From: a virus
Length of the DNA stretch: 44,402 nt
Virus record (IMG/VR): IMGVR_UViG_3300031578_000103
Span: 1 to 44,402 of that record
Direction: 5' to 3' (one strand)
Shown here: positions 1 through 9,414 of the stretch, one piece after another
Position numbering within the stretch: the first letter of the stretch is position 1
How the letters are laid out: the number at the start of each line of letters is the position of its first letter
The notes under the pieces: model-generated
Told to the model about the DNA's origin: nothing
Databases searched by the model: none
Seen by the model: the letters and a program-made list of their open reading frames with translations, nothing else
Program-made: the position numbers and the translations under genes

Positions 1-2629
1 TGGTATTGGTGGAGTGCAGCAACATCAATTTACAATATCAGGAAGAGATTTAAAAACAGTTTTAAATAGGAATATGTAATGGCATTGGCCACGAAATATA
101 GAGCAGAATTTGATGATACACATGGTAAAACATGGTGTGTTGACTTTCTTGAAGATGCTTGGGGTGGTGCTGTAACTGATCTAGTACCTACAGACAATCC
201 TATAAACTTCTTCTGGGATGAGAATATTACCAATTCTATTATGAAGTCAGAGGTAGAGGTTCAGGTATATTCTGAGACTAACTTTGCATTGGTGGATCTT
301 TATTCACAGGCAGATAAGCATTTCAGGGTCTACATATACGATGCAGAATATCATACCAGTGTAGCACACATGTTAGCAGATCATATCTATTGGAGGGGCT
401 ATATTAAGCCACGTTATTATCAGGAGGCATATGAACCGCCCCCTTATCCTGTTACTATACTATGTACAGATGGTTTGGATTTATTAGAGACTACATTATA
501 TACACAGTATGATCAGGGTAGGCGTCAGGAAAGTCAGATAATACTTGACATACTAGCCACAGTAGAAGATACCTCATTTTATGAATATATCAATATCTAT
601 GAAGATACTATGAATAATGGTGTAGGTGATAGTCCGCTAAACCAGGTACAGCCAGACTCATATTTATTTAAGGATATGTATCAGGATGAGGTATTAGAAG
701 CTATACTATTAAAATATAATGCTTACATAGTACAGTATTTAGGTTATTTCAGGCTTTTAAGACCTGTTGAAATGGTTGGTGCTACTGAATATGGAATGTT
801 TGGTGCTACTGTATATGGCAGATACTTCACAGCTGTTGATACTACTGCTCCTGTATCATTCACGCCATTACAATACATAAGCAGGACTGCTACTCACATT
901 ACTAATCGCAGGCAAGTACCGGGTGGTGTTAAGATGATACAACCCACTGCTAAAAAGATAACGCTTCATCAGGATTATGGTAACAGGGAAAGCTGGTTAA
1001 ATAATTATGAATTTACCGCAGATAAATGTGATATTGATACTGATGCTTTTACTAACTGGACAAATGATGCTGGCATAGTAGCCAAACATATTAGTGAATT
1101 TTTAGTAAAAGAAACTAATGGTGTAGGTATAAATGCAGGTACTGGTGGCACCTATATGAAACAAGTAATCACACCACAAATATCTATAAGTATCACTGAT
1201 AAGTTTGTTATAGAACTTGATTATAATTGGTGGAATGACACTGCAGCTCCTGTTGCTGCTACCAGCATATCAATGATTATAAAACAGGGTGCAAGGTACT
1301 TAACAATACAAGATGATACTGAGGCAGTATGGGGTGGCATTGCAGCATTATTCTCATATTCACCTACTAATATCTATGGTGTAGCAAATATACCTGTTGG
1401 TTTTGGTGATGGGTGGATGCATTTTAAAAGAGAATTTTATGGTTTAGAAAGTACTAGTGACATAGAGGTTGTATTAGCTACTAATGGATTTGCTAATGCA
1501 TATAATTGTTTTAGAAACATAGAATTATATACTTCTTCATATGAGATTAAGCAAAAGCAAATAAGACGTAGATTCAAAGAGAGACTTGCATATTTAGGTG
1601 ATATATTTAGATTAAAAAGTAAATATTATACAGTTGATGTAAAAGAAGATAAGGAATTAGTAGTAGAAAATGTTATATCACCTGTATGTACACCTACAGA
1701 AGGTGTAGAGCTTACATATGATTATATACTAGGTGATGTAAGAAATGTAGATAACAATAATTATATTGATAATGTACTAGGGCAATTTAAAGGCTCACTA
1801 GCAGTACTGCATAGAGATACTCTTACAGAAGCAGCAGCCGATTTTGTTACAGATCATGATGCCGACTATCCTAATTTAGATGTTACCAGTGCTGGTGATG
1901 ATATCATATTTACATCCAAGACAGCAGGAAATGATTTTACAGGCAATACGACAATAACCAATACAGATGGTGATTTAGCTGGTGATGTTGATTATACTCA
2001 GGAAAATGTTGTAGCTCAGGCTCAAATTGATACTATAACAGTATTAGGTACTGATGGTACAGCAAATGTAACTTGTGATACATGGACGAAACTTGCTACA
2101 TGGAATGGAACCATAGCTCAGACCCTTCAGGATTTCGTTGATGCCTGGGAAGCATTTTATACAACAAAAGGAATATCACTTACCAATACAGCTACTGAAT
2201 TAATTTTTGAAGCAAATACCCCAGGTGATCCGCTAACACCATTAACATCAATAGTAACTGTATCGGGTAATTTAAGAGGGACTGTTGTTGTGACTCAGGC
2301 TAATATCGTAGGACAAAAACGTATTGATACTATTACCCTGACAGGGACATCAGGAACAGCAAACATACTTTGTGATGCTGTTACTAAAGAGGTTGATATT
2401 GATGAAGTTATTACTAATTCTGCTACATGGTCTACAAGGGCTGTAGGAGGCGAGTCACTGCCATTACTTGAATTAATAGGAGATGAGATAGCAAATCAAA
2501 CAAGTAGGACAAGAGACCTTATACAGATGCCTATTATTGAGACTACAGAAGCATTACAGATGAACTATATCGGTTGCTTTGTAGATGATCTTAATCAGTA
2601 TAGCGGTGTAGACCGTGCATTCGTTATGA
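1..2629. repeat. Left copy of 2.63 kb terminal direct repeat
   Basis: This stretch recurs at 41774..44402. It covers the last codons of the tape measure gene and most of the tail-tip gene. Reading the copies side by side I found two differences: T at 85 against C at 41858, and T at 159 against C at 41932. Both are silent in the tail-tip frame. The simplest reading is that the contig wraps around a circular or terminally redundant genome with a unit of 41,773 bp. Confidence 0.95.
2..79 (+). CDS. Tape measure protein, C-terminal fragment (second copy, cut by window start)
   Basis: The first 25 codons in this frame end with TAA at 77..79 and repeat the last 25 residues of the tape measure protein encoded at 40380..41852. 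The fragment exists only because the window starts inside the terminal repeat. The stop codon overlaps the tail-tip ATG by one base, as at 41852. Confidence 0.9.
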   Translation, partial: GIGGVQQHQFTISGRDLKTVLNRNM

Positions 2630-2772
2630 GTAGAGGATCTTTTAATGTTAAATATCGGTTATGGACAATAGACTTAATGGAGATTTTACCTACTATGGCA
2701 GAAAGTGGTTATACTGTTGACACGACAGTTATAACGGTTGATAATACATTGATAACGGTTGATCAAATATAA
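79..2772 (+). CDS. Large tail-tip / distal tail protein (897 aa)
   Basis: This is the gene directly after the tape measure gene on the circle, the place where siphoviruses encode distal-tail and tail-tip hub proteins. I see no enzyme motif. The N-terminal ~550 residues are rich in aromatic residues and beta-forming stretches, as in baseplate hub proteins of Bacteroidota phages. Residues about 650-748 and 749 onward form a tandem repeat of about 99 residues, each unit starting with IDTIT, a Gly/Thr run and a Cys-Asp. A related, weaker unit lies just before. These repeats look like stacked beta modules at the outer end of the tail. The ATG overlaps the tape measure stop by one base. The tail-tip role is inferred mainly from position and size; a virion protein is likely. 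Confidence 0.7.
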   Translation: MALATKYRAEFDDTHGKTWCVDFLEDAWGGAVTDLVPTDNPINFFWDENITNSIMKSEVEVQVYSETNFALVDLYSQADKHFRVYIYDAEYHTSVAHMLADHIYWRGYIKPRYYQEAYEPPPYPVTILCTDGLDLLETTLYTQYDQGRRQESQIILDILATVEDTSFYEYINIYEDTMNNGVGDSPLNQVQPDSYLFKDMYQDEVLEAILLKYNAYIVQYLGYFRLLRPVEMVGATEYGMFGATVYGRYFTAVDTTAPVSFTPLQYISRTATHITNRRQVPGGVKMIQPTAKKITLHQDYGNRESWLNNYEFTADKCDIDTDAFTNWTNDAGIVAKHISEFLVKETNGVGINAGTGGTYMKQVITPQISISITDKFVIELDYNWWNDTAAPVAATSISMIIKQGARYLTIQDDTEAVWGGIAALFSYSPTNIYGVANIPVGFGDGWMHFKREFYGLESTSDIEVVLATNGFANAYNCFRNIELYTSSYEIKQKQIRRRFKERLAYLGDIFRLKSKYYTVDVKEDKELVVENVISPVCTPTEGVELTYDYILGDVRNVDNNNYIDNVLGQFKGSLAVLHRDTLTEAAADFVTDHDADYPNLDVTSAGDDIIFTSKTAGNDFTGNTTITNTDGDLAGDVDYTQENVVAQAQIDTITVLGTDGTANVTCDTWTKLATWNGTIAQTLQDFVDAWEAFYTTKGISLTNTATELIFEANTPGDPLTPLTSIVTVSGNLRGTVVVTQANIVGQKRIDTITLTGTSGTANILCDAVTKEVDIDEVITNSATWSTRAVGGESLPLLELIGDEIANQTSRTRDLIQMPIIETTEALQMNYIGCFVDDLNQYSGVDRAFVMSRGSFNVKYRLWTIDLMEILPTMAESGYTVDTTVITVDNTLITVDQI

Positions 2773-2777
2773 ATGAT

Positions 2778-4631
2778 ATGAAAAAATTATTAGTTTTTGT
2801 TTTCTTGTTAATAAGTATCGGGGCTTTTAGTCAACTGGATACTATTAATATCGGCACTACTGCAAATGATGGCACCGGTGAGAGTTTACGATCTTCTATG
2901 CTTAAGACAAACAGGGCTATCATTGCACATCCTATGTATTCCGGTGTTTTTACAATACCACTTTCTTTTAAGCTTGAAACGGTCACGGTAACAACCAACG
3001 GATTGGAGCTTAATCTCTTAGACGGGCTATTATCAACAGCAGCCGAATTAAACTACTTAGTAGGTGCAACAGGAGCAACAGGAACAGGGGCAATGGTATT
3101 TGGCACATCTCCAACAATAGGCGGCACGATCACTATGGACAACGGAGCAACAATAACAAATACTGATGCCAGCACATTGACTATAACAGAAGCGAATGTA
3201 AATATTGCAGGTAATCTTGGAAGAACAGATGCAAGAGTTACACAAGGATTTTTTGGAGATATAGAATCATCAAATGTATCTACAGTTGGAGGTGTATCTT
3301 TATCAACTCTATTTATTCCGAGTCTGAATGCATCACTGACAGGAACGACAAACATAGCAAAGCTTCAGGTAGGTGATGCGGCAAGTCCATTTGCAGCGTT
3401 ATTTGATTCAATAAGAATTTATAATGGTCAGGTTTACTTTTTTATAGGGACTGATACTGCGATACTAGGAAAGTTAGAAGCAGAGGGCGCACCGATTGGG
3501 AATGTGGTTCCCCTTCAGAATGATTCTACTCAAATGGGTGTATCTACAGGTTTTGCAACTCCCTATCAAATGTACTTAGCAAATCTTGCGATAACAGAGC
3601 AATCCACATTAATAACAGAGTTACAAAATGCTCTGGTATCTTTAGGAGTTGATGACTATGTACCTCCTCACTTTGTTTCAGCAGAAATAGGTTCGCTTGG
3701 CTCTACTTTTGCCTCAGTTAAACATGATGACAATTTACACCAGGATTCAATACCACCTGTTTCATCTGTTACATTTAAAGAGAATGGAGTTACTTACGGC
3801 ATAACAGCTTTAACAATAGGACACGACTCGCTGATTATAGAATTAGACTCTGCTGGTCTGAGGGGTGCAACATTTCTATTTAGTTACACAGTACCGACAG
3901 GATCAAACGAAAAAGCACTTCAGGATTCAGCTACAATAGGAAATAAGGTTACTGCACAATCTAATAAAGCAGTAACAGATAACCTAACTGCGGGATTTCC
4001 TTTGATTCTTTCAGGGACGGTAAGCGGTACAGAGTCTATTAACGCTTATTCGCATCCTATTACCATGCCATCAGGGACACAACCAGGTGAGTTAATATTA
4101 GTTTTATATACTCAAGATGACGACGATTCATTAAGTATAAATATTGCTGCGTCCGGGAGTAATTGGCATATAGAGGCGGAAGATTCAGTTTACACTCATG
4201 TCCGTGGGGCAGTTATCTGGAAAATTGCAGAGGGTGGTGATGTGTTACTTATAGATTCTCACTTAACAGGACTTGAACAGGCATCTTTTATGTCTTTCAG
4301 AATATCAGATTTTAACACTGCCAATCCTTTAACAGTTACTTCGGCATATGCGATATCAACATACTCTGACCCTCCTTCAAATACAGGAGAATATGGGGCT
4401 AAAAATTATCTTTGGATAGTATCTTCACATCAACAGGGTCAGATTGTTGCAACAGTAGCACCAGCAGATTTTAGTGATTTACTTACTCAATTAGGAGGGG
4501 GCGTAAGTTCTGTATCTATTTCTACTGCTAATCGTGAATATAACACAGCAGCAGCTTATGATCCGGGAGCGTTCACTACTGCATACGCTTCGTGGGTATG
4601 TTTTACAATCATAGTTAATCCTATCCCGTAA
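2778..4631 (+). CDS. Tail fibre-like appendage protein with signal peptide (617 aa)
   Basis: Residues 1-19 form a typical Sec signal peptide: MKK, a hydrophobic core, then AFSQ. Next comes the motif INIGTTANDGTGESLRSSM, which is common at the start of phage tail-fibre modules. A segment near residue 70 (NGLELNLLDGL, then AAELNYLVG) and a GTSPTIGGTITM stretch are also typical of fibre proteins. The rest is low-complexity and beta-rich, and the C-terminal 200 residues resemble a receptor-binding domain. It starts 5 bp after the tail-tip gene and its last base is the first base of the next gene, so the appendage genes are probably one operon. An export signal is odd on a virion protein. Fibre role is fairly sure; the function of the signal is unknown. 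Confidence 0.72.
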   Translation: MKKLLVFVFLLISIGAFSQLDTINIGTTANDGTGESLRSSMLKTNRAIIAHPMYSGVFTIPLSFKLETVTVTTNGLELNLLDGLLSTAAELNYLVGATGATGTGAMVFGTSPTIGGTITMDNGATITNTDASTLTITEANVNIAGNLGRTDARVTQGFFGDIESSNVSTVGGVSLSTLFIPSLNASLTGTTNIAKLQVGDAASPFAALFDSIRIYNGQVYFFIGTDTAILGKLEAEGAPIGNVVPLQNDSTQMGVSTGFATPYQMYLANLAITEQSTLITELQNALVSLGVDDYVPPHFVSAEIGSLGSTFASVKHDDNLHQDSIPPVSSVTFKENGVTYGITALTIGHDSLIIELDSAGLRGATFLFSYTVPTGSNEKALQDSATIGNKVTAQSNKAVTDNLTAGFPLILSGTVSGTESINAYSHPITMPSGTQPGELILVLYTQDDDDSLSINIAASGSNWHIEAEDSVYTHVRGAVIWKIAEGGDVLLIDSHLTGLEQASFMSFRISDFNTANPLTVTSAYAISTYSDPPSNTGEYGAKNYLWIVSSHQQGQIVATVAPADFSDLLTQLGGGVSSVSISTANREYNTAAAYDPGAFTTAYASWVCFTIIVNPIP

Positions 4632-6316
4632 TGAAAAAACTAGGAATATTATTATTTATTTTATCAATAGCAATTTCTCTTAATGCTACCAATTATTATG
4701 TTGCTCCTGCAACAGCAACCCCGGCAGGTAATGATGGTAATCCCGGAACAATAGGCGCGCCCTGGCTAACTTGGGGTAAAGGATTTTCATCCGTATCATC
4801 TGGTGATACGGTTTTTTTCAGGGGAGGCAATTATCCTATTTCAGTAACAACGGGATATGGATATAGAGTATTTGTCAGTGGTTCAGTGGGGGGAAGAACG
4901 TGTTATACTAATTATCCGGGGGAAGTCCCTGTGCTGGATTGCTATGCTGCCGTGCCTTCAGTTGGCTCAGGTACATTGAATCAAGGTATTAGAGGAAGCG
5001 GCAGCTATATTCATTTCAGAGGTCTTACAGTTATAAATGTAAGACAAACAAAACCCACAGATGAAGTGGTAGCATTTTATTTTTCAGGCAGTAATAACAT
5101 AATAGAAAACTGTACAGTACGCGACGCGGGAGGTGTTGGCTTTGGATATTATGGAGGGCAAAATTCTCTGTTTCTAAATTGCGATGCTTATAACTGTTGT
5201 GACTCTCTAACTGCCGCAATGCCCGGAAATGATGGAGCAGGATTCAGACCCCATAACTGGACTGATAACACAGCAACTCTTACGCTAAGATATTGCAGGG
5301 CGTGGAATTGTGGAGATCAGGGATTTTCCGCAGGATATATCGGTCTTCTTACTTATGATGGATGCTGGTCATTTGATAACGGACAGTTACAGGGAGAAGG
5401 GCATGGTTTTAAGCAGGGTTGGATTAATACTGTAACACCTGATATGATACATAGGATTTATAAAAACTGTATAGCTGCAAATAATGACAGACAGGGATTT
5501 ACTACTAATGATGGAGGTTATGCTGCCGGAGGGATGCAGCTTTATAATAATACATCCTATCATAATGCTAGTTATGGTTTTATGATTTATAACACAACTA
5601 GTAGTGATGCACAAGAATTACTTAGAGATTATAAAAACAATATCTCTTACGCTAATACGGCTGGGGCAACATATATTGCAGCAAATGCATTATATACCCA
5701 TTCTTATAATACCTGGGATCACTCGCCACCACTTCCTCCTATGAATGACAATCAGTTTTTATCAGTTGATTCAACAGGTATTACAGGTCCAAGACAAGCA
5801 GATGGATCACTACCTGATATTGACTTTCTTAAGCTTTCGTCAACTTCAATGTTTATAGATGCAGGAACAGATTTAGGCGAAGGTGATGATATTGGTGCTT
5901 ATCAATATGTTGCACCTGGAGTGGATGAAGAGGCCGCAACAGTTTTCACAACATCAGTCTATGCAGGAACGAATTATGCAAATGTTGGGGTGTATGTTTA
6001 TGATCAGGGTAGCGCAGAAGTAACAGCAAGAGGGGTCTGTTGGAGCATAACACCGGGGCCGACAATTTACAATAATAAGACAAGTAATGGAACAGGGACA
6101 GGAGAGTTTATCGCAACGATAACAGGACTTTTAGAAGGAACTTTATATTATGTTAGAAGCTATGCCACAAACTCAGTGGAGACAGCTTACAGTGAAGTTG
6201 AATATAGCTTTACTACCAAGAAATCAGGGTCAGGGAGTCTTATACAGAGACAGATAGGAACGCATAACGGGATACTTCGTTATGATGCAAGAACTAATAA
6301 ATGGATATACTTATAA
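4631..6316 (+). CDS. Beta-helix tail appendage, possible polysaccharide depolymerase (561 aa)
   Basis: A signal peptide occupies residues 1-19. The following region (YYVAP, GNPGT, then SGDTVFFRGGNY) is the usual opening of right-handed parallel beta-helix proteins of the pectate-lyase-like fold. Asn- and Gly-rich turns typical of this fold continue to about residue 420 (GSNNIIENC, NSLFLNC, YKNCIAAN). Residues about 435-535 look like an Fn3-like domain with a GLLEGTLYYVRSYATNS motif common in Bacteroidota surface proteins. In phage tails such proteins bind or cleave surface glycans. No catalytic residues can be assigned by eye, so it may be a lyase or only a binding protein. It overlaps the previous gene by one base. 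Confidence 0.72.
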   Translation: MKKLGILLFILSIAISLNATNYYVAPATATPAGNDGNPGTIGAPWLTWGKGFSSVSSGDTVFFRGGNYPISVTTGYGYRVFVSGSVGGRTCYTNYPGEVPVLDCYAAVPSVGSGTLNQGIRGSGSYIHFRGLTVINVRQTKPTDEVVAFYFSGSNNIIENCTVRDAGGVGFGYYGGQNSLFLNCDAYNCCDSLTAAMPGNDGAGFRPHNWTDNTATLTLRYCRAWNCGDQGFSAGYIGLLTYDGCWSFDNGQLQGEGHGFKQGWINTVTPDMIHRIYKNCIAANNDRQGFTTNDGGYAAGGMQLYNNTSYHNASYGFMIYNTTSSDAQELLRDYKNNISYANTAGATYIAANALYTHSYNTWDHSPPLPPMNDNQFLSVDSTGITGPRQADGSLPDIDFLKLSSTSMFIDAGTDLGEGDDIGAYQYVAPGVDEEAATVFTTSVYAGTNYANVGVYVYDQGSAEVTARGVCWSITPGPTIYNNKTSNGTGTGEFIATITGLLEGTLYYVRSYATNSVETAYSEVEYSFTTKKSGSGSLIQRQIGTHNGILRYDARTNKWIYL

Positions 6317-6325
6317 CGTAAAATA

Positions 6326-6640
6326 ATGACATCACAGACTATAACAATCAAACAGGGAGATGCAGTAACATTATCCGAAACTATCACAGGGTTGGATTCG
6401 CTGGCTGGATATACCGCTAAAATGTATATCAAGGATTCCGAAGGCACTGAGATTGATACTCTTACAGGCAGCATTACTGATCTGATAATAACTTATGAGA
6501 TAGTCAATGAGGATTCAAAAGCCTATACTGTGGGGGAATATTTTTTTGAGACTAAAATATTTAATGTTAGTGATTTGGTTTATACGCCAAGTGAAGGTCT
6601 TTTTGTAATTGAATCAACCTTAGAAAACGATCCGGAATAA
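6326..6640 (+). CDS. Small beta-rich tail or baseplate protein (104 aa)
   Basis: The protein opens with TITIKQGDAVTLS and continues as alternating strands with YTAKMYIKDSEG and YTVGEYFFETKIF, like the N-terminal beta-sandwich of BppU-type baseplate proteins. That resemblance is by pattern only. It lies 9 bp after the beta-helix gene and overlaps the next gene by one base, within the run of tail appendage genes. A role as adaptor between the tail tip and the outer appendages would fit. No enzyme motif is visible. Confidence 0.5.
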   Translation: MTSQTITIKQGDAVTLSETITGLDSLAGYTAKMYIKDSEGTEIDTLTGSITDLIITYEIVNEDSKAYTVGEYFFETKIFNVSDLVYTPSEGLFVIESTLENDPE

Positions 6641-7719
6641 TGACAAAGGTAAGTGGAACTATATCACAATTAAGGGTATCAGGAAGTATCGGAATAGGAG
6701 GGTCAACAACAATAGATGGATCACCTTCGCTCCTTTCTGCAATTGTAGTTTTAGATACTAGAATTGATCTAGCATGGACAAATGGGAGCACCAATGAAGA
6801 TGGAATAAGCATCGAAAGATCAACGGATGGAATTACTTATGCTGAAATAGATACTGTCGCATCAGGTGTGGCTGTTTATTCAGATACTACCTGTGTGGCA
6901 AATACGCTTTATTACTATCGTGTCAGGGCTTATCTCGGGACGTTATTTTCTGAATATTCAAATGTTGATTCTGATACTACGCTTACCTCACAATATCAGA
7001 CTGTTTACGATGCTTTTACAACAAAACCAGCAGCCGCAATAGCAACAGCGCAAAATACTATGATTAAAACATTAGTAGATTATGGTATATGGTCTAAAAT
7101 GGATGTATTTTATCTTTTTGCACAAGAATTAAATACTGATAGTGAGGCTTTAAAAAACTGGGTTAATCCAGGAGTAAATGATGCGTCACTTGTTTATGCT
7201 CCATTATTTACTTCTCTTGAAGGAATTACAACTGCATATTCGGGAGCTAAATATATTAACACAAATTATAATCCTGCTACTGAGGGTGTAAAATATTCTC
7301 AGGACGATGCTCATGTAGCAATTTATTTAAGACAGCGTTTAACGGTATCAAGGGAAGATGTAGGAATAATAGGAGCACATGATGTATATATTCAATGCGA
7401 AAGGTCAACTCCTAATGCTGCATTTGCTATCAATGACAATACCCTTGATTCCGGTGCTAATAGTAATGATATTGGATTATTTTGCGCTAACAGGAGTGCA
7501 TCAAATTCGAAATTATTATACCATAATGGAGTAATTCTATTAACTAAAACGACAGCTTCAACGGGATTGCCAAATGCAGATATGTATGTTGGTAAGGCTA
7601 ATGGTTCAGCAGAGGTGAATGATGAACAGGTATCAATGATGAGTGCAGGAGGTAGTTTATCTGAAGGTGAACAGCTTAATTATTTTTCTGCAATAGAAAC
7701 ATATTTAGCATCTATATAA
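6640..7719 (+). CDS. Fn3-containing tail appendage protein (359 aa)
   Basis: After a short Gly/Ser-rich start, residues about 28-110 form an Fn3 domain: the IDLAWTNGS strand, ISIERSTDG, and the conserved TLYYYRVRAYLG strand are clear. The remaining ~240 residues are beta-rich with many Asn and Gly, reminiscent of a lectin/LamG-like or collar domain, although I cannot assign a family. It is coupled to both neighbours by one-base overlaps of stop and start. Fn3 domains are common on exposed phage tail proteins, where they may bind glycans weakly. Part of the virion is the best guess. Confidence 0.6.
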   Translation: MTKVSGTISQLRVSGSIGIGGSTTIDGSPSLLSAIVVLDTRIDLAWTNGSTNEDGISIERSTDGITYAEIDTVASGVAVYSDTTCVANTLYYYRVRAYLGTLFSEYSNVDSDTTLTSQYQTVYDAFTTKPAAAIATAQNTMIKTLVDYGIWSKMDVFYLFAQELNTDSEALKNWVNPGVNDASLVYAPLFTSLEGITTAYSGAKYINTNYNPATEGVKYSQDDAHVAIYLRQRLTVSREDVGIIGAHDVYIQCERSTPNAAFAINDNTLDSGANSNDIGLFCANRSASNSKLLYHNGVILLTKTTASTGLPNADMYVGKANGSAEVNDEQVSMMSAGGSLSEGEQLNYFSAIETYLASI

Positions 7720-8729
7720 TGGGGAAAAACGTAGTTACAAATTATCCGCTAACAGGAGTGCCACTAGGTAGTTATACCAGTGGGAATTTTACCTATTCAT
7801 CAACAATAGATGCAATAGATAATCTATATGCTAAGTGGTGTTACGATACTGGGTTTACAAAAGGATTACCAATTAGAGTATTGATGCACGGATGGAGCCA
7901 ACAAGCAAGTGATATTTCACAGGCAGGCATGGAAACGGTTGCACAACTCTCAAGATGTTTTGTATTAGTTGTAGGTATGAGAGGGAGGGATAGTGCTGAT
8001 GGGAGTATGGATATTTCAGCAAGGGAGATTTATGATATTTACGATGCAATCCAGTATGTTATTACACACTTTTCTTCTTTAGTAAATCCTGAAAATATAA
8101 TTATATCAGGGTATAGTGGTGGTGGTGGTAATACGTTAGCTTTTTGTTGTAAGTTTCCTGACTTACCAGTATTGGCAGTAGATTATTGCGGAATATCAGA
8201 TTATGCTTATGGAGTTAATAGTTGGAAAGAGGATGGATTTCCTGTAAGTTTAGTACAGGGTTCGGATAGTGCTTATGCTCGTTATGCTCCTTATGCAATA
8301 GCTAATTATGAATGTCTTTCTTATCTGTTATATATATATCATGGTGCTGATGATGTAACAGTTCTTCCGCATCATTCTACAATGATAAATGATGCTTTTA
8401 CAGGTGAAACATATTCTTTAAAAGCGGGAGTTGGACATATAAGCGGATTCGCGTATGAGAGTGATTACAAAAACAGGGCAATTAACATCAGAAAAAATTC
8501 AATAGGCAATACAGGCTCATTTAAAATCATAGGTTATATAAAGACCAGTTTATTTGAGATATGGCTTGGTAACGGAATGCAGGAGGTAGCTGATTTATCT
8601 TATAATGTGACAACCGATCAATATACGATAACTCCGCAGACAGGATCAATGGAAGTTACTATAACTCAGTATGATGGAAAGACAAAGATAGAAACCATAT
8701 CAGAAGAGACAATAATAACAGTTGTTTAA
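7719..8729 (+). CDS. Alpha/beta-hydrolase, likely tail-borne esterase (336 aa)
   Basis: This is a serine hydrolase of the alpha/beta fold. The oxyanion segment LMHGWS (about residues 55-60), the nucleophile elbow GYSGGG with Ser133, the acid at Asp212 in HGADDVTV and the base at His240 in GVGH are in the right order and spacing. The last ~80 residues form an extra domain. It is the last gene of the tail appendage operon, so it probably removes ester groups, for example O-acetyl, from surface polysaccharide at infection. The substrate is inferred only from context. A cargo enzyme that changes the lysogen's surface is a weaker alternative. No signal peptide is present. Confidence 0.75.
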   Translation: MGKNVVTNYPLTGVPLGSYTSGNFTYSSTIDAIDNLYAKWCYDTGFTKGLPIRVLMHGWSQQASDISQAGMETVAQLSRCFVLVVGMRGRDSADGSMDISAREIYDIYDAIQYVITHFSSLVNPENIIISGYSGGGGNTLAFCCKFPDLPVLAVDYCGISDYAYGVNSWKEDGFPVSLVQGSDSAYARYAPYAIANYECLSYLLYIYHGADDVTVLPHHSTMINDAFTGETYSLKAGVGHISGFAYESDYKNRAINIRKNSIGNTGSFKIIGYIKTSLFEIWLGNGMQEVADLSYNVTTDQYTITPQTGSMEVTITQYDGKTKIETISEETIITVV

Positions 8730-8792
8730 TAATGTTTAATTACTCAAAATATAAATGGTACTTTTTATGCCATTAACAGATAAATAGAAATA

Positions 8793-8960
8793 ATGGAAAA
8801 ACTAATTACAGGATACTTCACTTCGGTTGCTATCACTAGCATCCACTGGATAACGGAATTAACTCCAATCCTGGAATTTGCATCAATAGTTGTAGGTTTC
8901 TTAGGAATACTGGGTACAACTATATTAGTTTGGAAAAAAGTATTAATTACGAAAGAATAA
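8793..8960 (+). CDS. Small single-span membrane protein, holin-like (55 aa)
   Basis: The reading frame starts at ATG 8793 and ends at TAA 8960. It encodes a short amphipathic N-terminus followed by a hydrophobic span of about 20 residues (FASIVVGFLGILGTTILVW) and a positively charged tail, KKVLITKE. It lies in the gap between the esterase gene and two further membrane proteins, just before a terminator. Size, topology and place fit a holin or holin accessory protein, but such features are not specific. The upstream ~60 bp after the esterase gene shows nothing else. Confidence 0.5.
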   Translation: MEKLITGYFTSVAITSIHWITELTPILEFASIVVGFLGILGTTILVWKKVLITKE

Positions 8961-9015
8961 AATGAAAAAATAATTTATAGGTTTCAACTCTTTTTATTTA
9001 ACTAAAATTTTTATT

Positions 9016-9414
9016 ATGAAAAAATTAATGATGTTTGTTTTTCTTCTTATTCTGAGTATTCCCCTGGTTGCTCAGGTGATTGAACCCCCAACAGATTGGC
9101 TCGGACTATTTGCCAATATTAACACCTGGCTTTATTCTCTGCTTGGTATTGCTGCCGTTACAGTTTTTCTTGCTGCTGAAGCTAACAAGCTTCTTAAAAC
9201 AGAAGGATTTCTAAAACAATTAGTTGCCTGGGCAATAGCTATCATTTTACTGTTTGTAGGGAATCTTGTTAATATCGGATTTATGGCAGAATTAAGCTGG
9301 TTGAATACATTAATATATGGTATTGCAGCCGGCTTCCTTGCTAATGGAATCTTTGATATTACACTTATCCGGGCTCTGTTACGATGGTTGAAAGTAGAGC
9401 CGCCTGAGAGATGA
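9016..9414 (+). CDS. Multi-span membrane protein, putative holin (132 aa)
   Basis: An N-terminal signal sequence (residues 1-20, ending LVAQ) is followed by three hydrophobic segments at about residues 38-55, 68-88 and 96-115. The C-terminus is basic (RALLRWLK). It overlaps the next membrane gene by 4 bp, so the two are probably translated together. Small membrane proteins in pairs after the tail genes and before a terminator are usually holins or holin/antiholin pairs in phages of this group. No lysozyme gene is adjacent; a glucosaminidase is at 21900. Confidence 0.5.
   Translation: MKKLMMFVFLLILSIPLVAQVIEPPTDWLGLFANINTWLYSLLGIAAVTVFLAAEANKLLKTEGFLKQLVAWAIAIILLFVGNLVNIGFMAELSWLNTLIYGIAAGFLANGIFDITLIRALLRWLKVEPPER

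Noticed and set aside
3053-3355. Minus-strand frames opposite the tail fibre gene
   Set aside because: The products are low-complexity complements of the plus-strand fibre repeats and lie in the middle of a continuous plus-strand gene.
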